A stretch of DNA of 8,922 bases, taken from Bacteroidota bacterium. Lineage in GTDB: Bacteria > Bacteroidota > Bacteroidia > NS11-12g > UBA955. A model generated the notes under the pieces. The model searched no databases. It saw only the letters and a list, made by a program, of their open reading frames with translations, and was not told where the DNA came from. The translations under genes were made by a program, and so were the position numbers. The stretch covers positions 1 through 8,922 of the forward strand of contig JAURQA010000123.1 of assembly GCA_030836345.1 (NCBI GenBank), given 5' to 3'. Shown here piece after piece: positions 6,136 through 8,922 of the stretch (position 1 is its first letter; each line of letters starts with the position of its first letter).

Positions 6136-7170
6136 TTGATTCAAATTATCTCTTTTATTCTTTTTGTGTTCTGTATTCTAGTGGCTATTAGTTGGGATTT
6201 ATCAGCAGGAAATGGAAAGAGCTTAAGCATTAAGCAAGCCTCTTTGAGAACATTATTGTGGTTCGCCATTGGCTTGGGCTTTTCGCTAGCTTTATATTTT
6301 GGATACCATTTGTTTAATGATTTTAGCTCTATAGAGCAGTTTAACGCCTACAAAGCCCAGTATGGAGGAAGTTTTACGACATATGGTGACTTATCCAGAA
6401 CCATTGATGATTTTAATGCCTCGGCTTCAATTCTATACCTATCTGGATTTTTTATTGAGTATGCGCTAAGTATGGATAATCTCTTTGTTATTTTGTTGAT
6501 TTTTCAATCTTATAAGGTGCCCGAAATACATCAAAGGAAACTCCTAAATTATGGAATCTGGGGAGCAATAATCATGCGCTTTATTTTTATATTCTTAGGT
6601 AGTGCTGTTGTTCAAAAATTCCACGGTGTGCTCTATGTGTTTGCTGTTTTTTTAATTTATTCTGGAATTAAAATTATGCTAAGCAAAGGAGAGGATGATA
6701 GTTTTGATCCGGAGAATAGTAAATTGGTGAAAGTTTCAAATCGAGTTCTAAGGGTTAAAGCTAATGGCAACAATGATTCCTTTTGGTTTAGAGAGAATGG
6801 AACACTTTTTTTTACTCCTCTGTTCTTAATCCTTATTGTGGTGGAGTTTACTGATGTAATTTTTGCCGTGGACAGTGTACCAGCAATTTTTGGAATTACC
6901 CAAGATCCTTTTCTTGTTTTCCTCTCAAATATATTTGCAATAATTGGCTTGCGCAGTTTGTTTTTTGTTTTAGGGGCAAGCATGGAAAAGTTTTATGCCT
7001 TGCAATATGGCTTAAGCTTAGTGCTTATTTTTATTGGCGTAAAAATGATTTTCGAACCCTGGTTTCACAGCATTGGATTCACCCATATTCACAACCTTTT
7101 TACTCTATTAAGTATTCTCGGTCTGAGTATCTTAACCTCTCTTGCTTTTCCCAAAGATTCCGTGGAGTAA
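6136..7170 (+). CDS. TerC/Alx-family integral membrane protein, probable metal (Mn2+) exporter
   Basis: This 344-residue inner-membrane protein has about nine hydrophobic segments (roughly 2-19, 36-59, 97-122, 138-158, 163-182, 224-246, 258-280, 290-306 and 317-336). The two TerC signature blocks are present: EYALSMDNLFVI (108-119, Asp114) and EFTDVIFAVDSVPAIF (237-252, Asp240 and Asp246), followed by NIFAIIGLRSLFFVL (265-279). In characterised members (E. coli Alx, Bacillus MeeF/MeeY) these acidic membrane residues belong to Mn2+ export; older annotation calls them tellurium resistance proteins. The loop between the second and third segments (about 60-96) is polar and seems longer than in typical Alx proteins. 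The start is TTG at 6136: no ATG is in frame, and a TAA lies three codons upstream. The gene is divergent from the peptidase gene. No ter operon partners (terA, terB, terD) are near, so manganese or another divalent metal is the better guess. Confidence 0.9.
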   Translation: MIQIISFILFVFCILVAISWDLSAGNGKSLSIKQASLRTLLWFAIGLGFSLALYFGYHLFNDFSSIEQFNAYKAQYGGSFTTYGDLSRTIDDFNASASILYLSGFFIEYALSMDNLFVILLIFQSYKVPEIHQRKLLNYGIWGAIIMRFIFIFLGSAVVQKFHGVLYVFAVFLIYSGIKIMLSKGEDDSFDPENSKLVKVSNRVLRVKANGNNDSFWFRENGTLFFTPLFLILIVVEFTDVIFAVDSVPAIFGITQDPFLVFLSNIFAIIGLRSLFFVLGASMEKFYALQYGLSLVLIFIGVKMIFEPWFHSIGFTHIHNLFTLLSILGLSILTSLAFPKDSVE

Positions 7171-7228
7171 AAGAATGCTAAAATTTCAAAATAATTAGAA
7201 CAATTACTTTCTTATTCAAATCATTTTT

Positions 7229-7257
7229 TTTGATTTCTTGATAGAGGTTGTAATTTG
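7229..7257 (+). promoter_or_regulatory. Candidate promoter for the haem/FG-GAP lipoprotein and TMEM220 pair
   Basis: TTTG (7229-7232) is followed after 18 bp by TAATTTG (7251-7257), close to the Bacteroidota TTTG and TAnnTTTG pair but one base short in the -7 box. ATG 7272 follows 14 bp later. It is the only good candidate in the 101-bp gap after the TerC gene. Confidence 0.38.
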
Positions 7258-7271
7258 CGTCTTTATTAAAT

Positions 7272-8798
7272 ATGAAATACTGCACTCACATATTCTTTGG
7301 TCTAAGTTTATTTATTTTGGCTTGTGGAGGGGGAGAAGAGAATCCAGGAAAAGTGGAGCAAACCTCTGCTCAATTAGATCCAAGAAGGGCTCAAATTGAG
7401 AGCCTATGTGGAAACTGTCATTTGTTTGTAGAGCCAGAAATGCTAGATAAGGCAACATGGGCTAAACTATTGCCATTTATGGGGCCTCGATTGGGGATTT
7501 TTAATCATATGGGAAGAGAGTATGAAAGTGATCGCGGCAAAAAAAATTGTGAGGGACTCTACCCAAAAGATCCTTTGGTAAGTCCGGAGATCTGGCAAGA
7601 CCTCTTGGATTATTTTGACCGGTATGCTCCAGAAGAAATCGCAAAACAAGTGAAACCATCGGATTGTGTGAAAGGGCTCCCCATTTTTGAGGCCTCTGAA
7701 GCACAATTAAAAACCCCTCCAATCGTATCCTTAAGTTACATGGATAGTGGAGCGTATTATTCTTACGATGCAGCGACTCAAAGCATGTATGTTCGAGATA
7801 TTAATCATGAGATTAAATCTCGAACTAGTCTTACTAACCCTATCTCATACATGCAGCCTTACAAAAAGGGATTTCTAATGACTGGGATTGGGTCTATCCC
7901 ACCAAGCGATGATTGGAAGGGAGAACTTATTTATGCCACAAGCAGCCAGGCAGGCCTAAAAATAGAGGATGTTCTGTTACAGGAAATGGAAAGACCGGTG
8001 CAATTAAAAATAGGTGATTTGGACGGGGATAAGAAAGAGGATATTGTCGTTTGTGCTTACGGTAATAATAGAGGTTCACACTATTGGCTTAAAACCAGGG
8101 GTGACACATTAGAAAAGAAAATGCTCTTGCAACAATCAGGGGCTATAAGTACGGAAATTATTGACATAGATAAAGATGGAGATATGGATATCGTGACTTT
8201 GTTTGCTCAAGCCTTAGAAAAAATAGTACTCTTTGAGAACGATGGTAAAGGAAATTTCCGCGAAAAGCAATTGATGGCTTTTTCGCCTCTTCAGGGAAGT
8301 TCATCTTTTCAATTGGCAGATATGAATAAGGATGGTATTTTAGATATAATTTATACCTGTGGAGATAATGCCGACTACTCAATAGTGCTCAAAAATTTTC
8401 ATGGAGTTTACATATTCACCGGTGATGAAGATGGAAATTATGAGCAATCCTATTTTTATCCGATGCACGGAGCCTTTAAAGCCATGGCCAATGATTTTGA
8501 CCAAGATGGGGATTTGGACATTGCTGCAATCTCCTTTTTTGCAGATTATGAAAAACAACCAGATGAGGGATTCTTGTTTTTTGAGCATACTGAAAATCTA
8601 AGTTTTAATGTTAAAACACATGAGCAAACTCATAACGGACGTTGGCTTACAATGGATATTGGCGATATTGATAATGATGGAGATACAGATATTATATTAG
8701 GTAATTTTTCCATGGGTCCCTCCGATGCTTCGGAGGAGATTAAAAGTGGATGGACTAGTGCTCCAGCAAGTATGCTTCTAAAAAATAATACAAAATAA
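7272..8798 (+). CDS. Lipoprotein with one c-type haem site and five FG-GAP/VCBS-type calcium repeats
   Basis: This exported 508-residue protein begins with a lipoprotein signal peptide: hydrophobic residues 7-16, lipobox ILAC, Cys18, then a Gly-rich linker. A small haem domain follows. CGNCH (46-50) is a CXXCH covalent haem c site with His50 as one axial ligand. Met70 in LPFMGPRLG or Met80 could be the other. Cys93 and Cys132 might form a disulfide. The C-terminal two thirds look like a beta-propeller of FG-GAP/VCBS repeats with DxDxDG-like calcium loops at about GDLDGDKKEDI (248-258), IDIDKDGDMDI (297-307), ADMNKDGILDI (349-359), NDFDQDGDLDI (407-417) and GDIDNDGDTDI (464-474). The family is known in Bacteroidota only as VCBS repeat protein, with no assigned role. 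The haem could pass electrons, and the propeller could bind a surface partner or a polymer; both are inference. The stop codon is one base from the next ATG, so translation of the two genes is probably coupled. Confidence 0.87.
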   Translation: MKYCTHIFFGLSLFILACGGGEENPGKVEQTSAQLDPRRAQIESLCGNCHLFVEPEMLDKATWAKLLPFMGPRLGIFNHMGREYESDRGKKNCEGLYPKDPLVSPEIWQDLLDYFDRYAPEEIAKQVKPSDCVKGLPIFEASEAQLKTPPIVSLSYMDSGAYYSYDAATQSMYVRDINHEIKSRTSLTNPISYMQPYKKGFLMTGIGSIPPSDDWKGELIYATSSQAGLKIEDVLLQEMERPVQLKIGDLDGDKKEDIVVCAYGNNRGSHYWLKTRGDTLEKKMLLQQSGAISTEIIDIDKDGDMDIVTLFAQALEKIVLFENDGKGNFREKQLMAFSPLQGSSSFQLADMNKDGILDIIYTCGDNADYSIVLKNFHGVYIFTGDEDGNYEQSYFYPMHGAFKAMANDFDQDGDLDIAAISFFADYEKQPDEGFLFFEHTENLSFNVKTHEQTHNGRWLTMDIGDIDNDGDTDIILGNFSMGPSDASEEIKSGWTSAPASMLLKNNTK

Positions 8799-8799
8799 T

Positions 8800-8922
8800 A
8801 TGAATGTTTTTAGAGGGGTAAGTGCACTTATTTTATTGGCATTTGCGGTTTTTCAGTATAATGACCCAGACCCTGAAGTTTGGATTACTATTTATGGAAT
8901 AGGCGCCTTGTTATGCCTATTA
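8800..8922 (+). CDS. TMEM220-like small membrane protein, N-terminal part (runs off the window)
   Basis: Forty-one codons are present, reading MNVFRGVSALILLAFAVFQ and then YNDPDPEVWITIYGIGALLCLL. A hydrophobic segment (about 6-18), the FQYNDPDPEVW block (18-28) and the start of a second hydrophobic segment (29-41) match the transmembrane 220 family, a short multi-pass protein of unknown role whose hallmark is a QYNDPDP motif. The start ATG 8800 follows the haem/FG-GAP lipoprotein stop by one base (TAA T ATG), so the two are almost certainly co-transcribed and translationally coupled. A membrane protein beside a haem lipoprotein could be its anchor or partner, but nothing proves this. The C-terminus lies outside the window. 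Confidence 0.83.
   Translation, partial: MNVFRGVSALILLAFAVFQYNDPDPEVWITIYGIGALLCLL

Noticed and set aside
6657..6983. Minus-strand open frame of about 108 codons inside the TerC gene
   Set aside because: It lies wholly opposite a well-recognised gene, has no domain, and is the usual antisense shadow of hydrophobic coding sequence. The same holds for the short frames opposite or within the peptidase and FG-GAP genes.
7218..7236. AAATCA-T7-TGATTT as a terminator for the TerC gene
   Set aside because: The arms are only six A/T-rich pairs, the T-run lies in the loop rather than after the stem, and the segment overlaps the candidate -33 element.
1..8922. tRNA, rRNA, CRISPR array, insertion sequence or prophage remnants
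   Set aside because: No cloverleaf-like sequence, direct-repeat array, transposase motif or terminal inverted repeats were seen on either strand.

Overview
The window looks like a chromosomal segment of a member of the phylum Bacteroidota, most likely a Cytophagales/Flammeovirga-type marine or environmental bacterium. The support is indirect. The DNA is A+T-rich, and ribosome binding sites are weak or absent. Several gene starts are preceded by TAnnTTTG-like promoter boxes. The gene content is typical of the phylum: holA beside an HsdR-N domain gene, an S46 dipeptidyl-peptidase, a family of secreted lipoproteins with a shared Bacteroidota pattern, and a haem/FG-GAP lipoprotein followed by a TMEM220-type gene. 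No phage, transposon, CRISPR, tRNA or rRNA signal is visible, and I see no defence island.

Layout. Positions 1-340 (minus) hold the N-terminal part of DNA polymerase III delta (holA). It is divergent from a small HsdR-N-domain protein (373-819, plus); about 32 bp separate the two starts. A block of four minus-strand genes follows, listed here in transcription order. First is a secreted S46 dipeptidyl-peptidase (6054-3967). After a 254-bp gap comes a class III PLP aminotransferase (3712-2525). Then come two cell-envelope proteins (2480-1605 and 1603-803) that are one base apart and look like diverged tandem paralogs. The last of these overlaps the 3' end of the HsdR-N gene by 17 bp, tail to tail.

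On the plus strand, a TerC/Alx-family membrane protein (6136-7170) is divergent from the peptidase; 81 bp separate the two starts. After a 101-bp gap comes a lipoprotein (7272-8798) with one CXXCH haem site and five Asp-rich FG-GAP/VCBS-type repeats. One base later a TMEM220-like membrane protein begins (8800) and runs off the window.

How they work together. The two envelope-protein genes look like one translationally coupled unit, possibly with its own promoter between 2493 and 2521. The haem lipoprotein and the TMEM220 gene form a second coupled pair. The peptidase suggests a proteolytic, peptide-using lifestyle. The aminotransferase could process amino acids, but nothing in the sequence fixes its substrate. 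Most of the window is ordinary core or lineage-typical content. The parts that deserve a second look are the paralogous lipoprotein pair, the haem/FG-GAP plus TMEM220 pair, and the Arg specificity residue in the peptidase.
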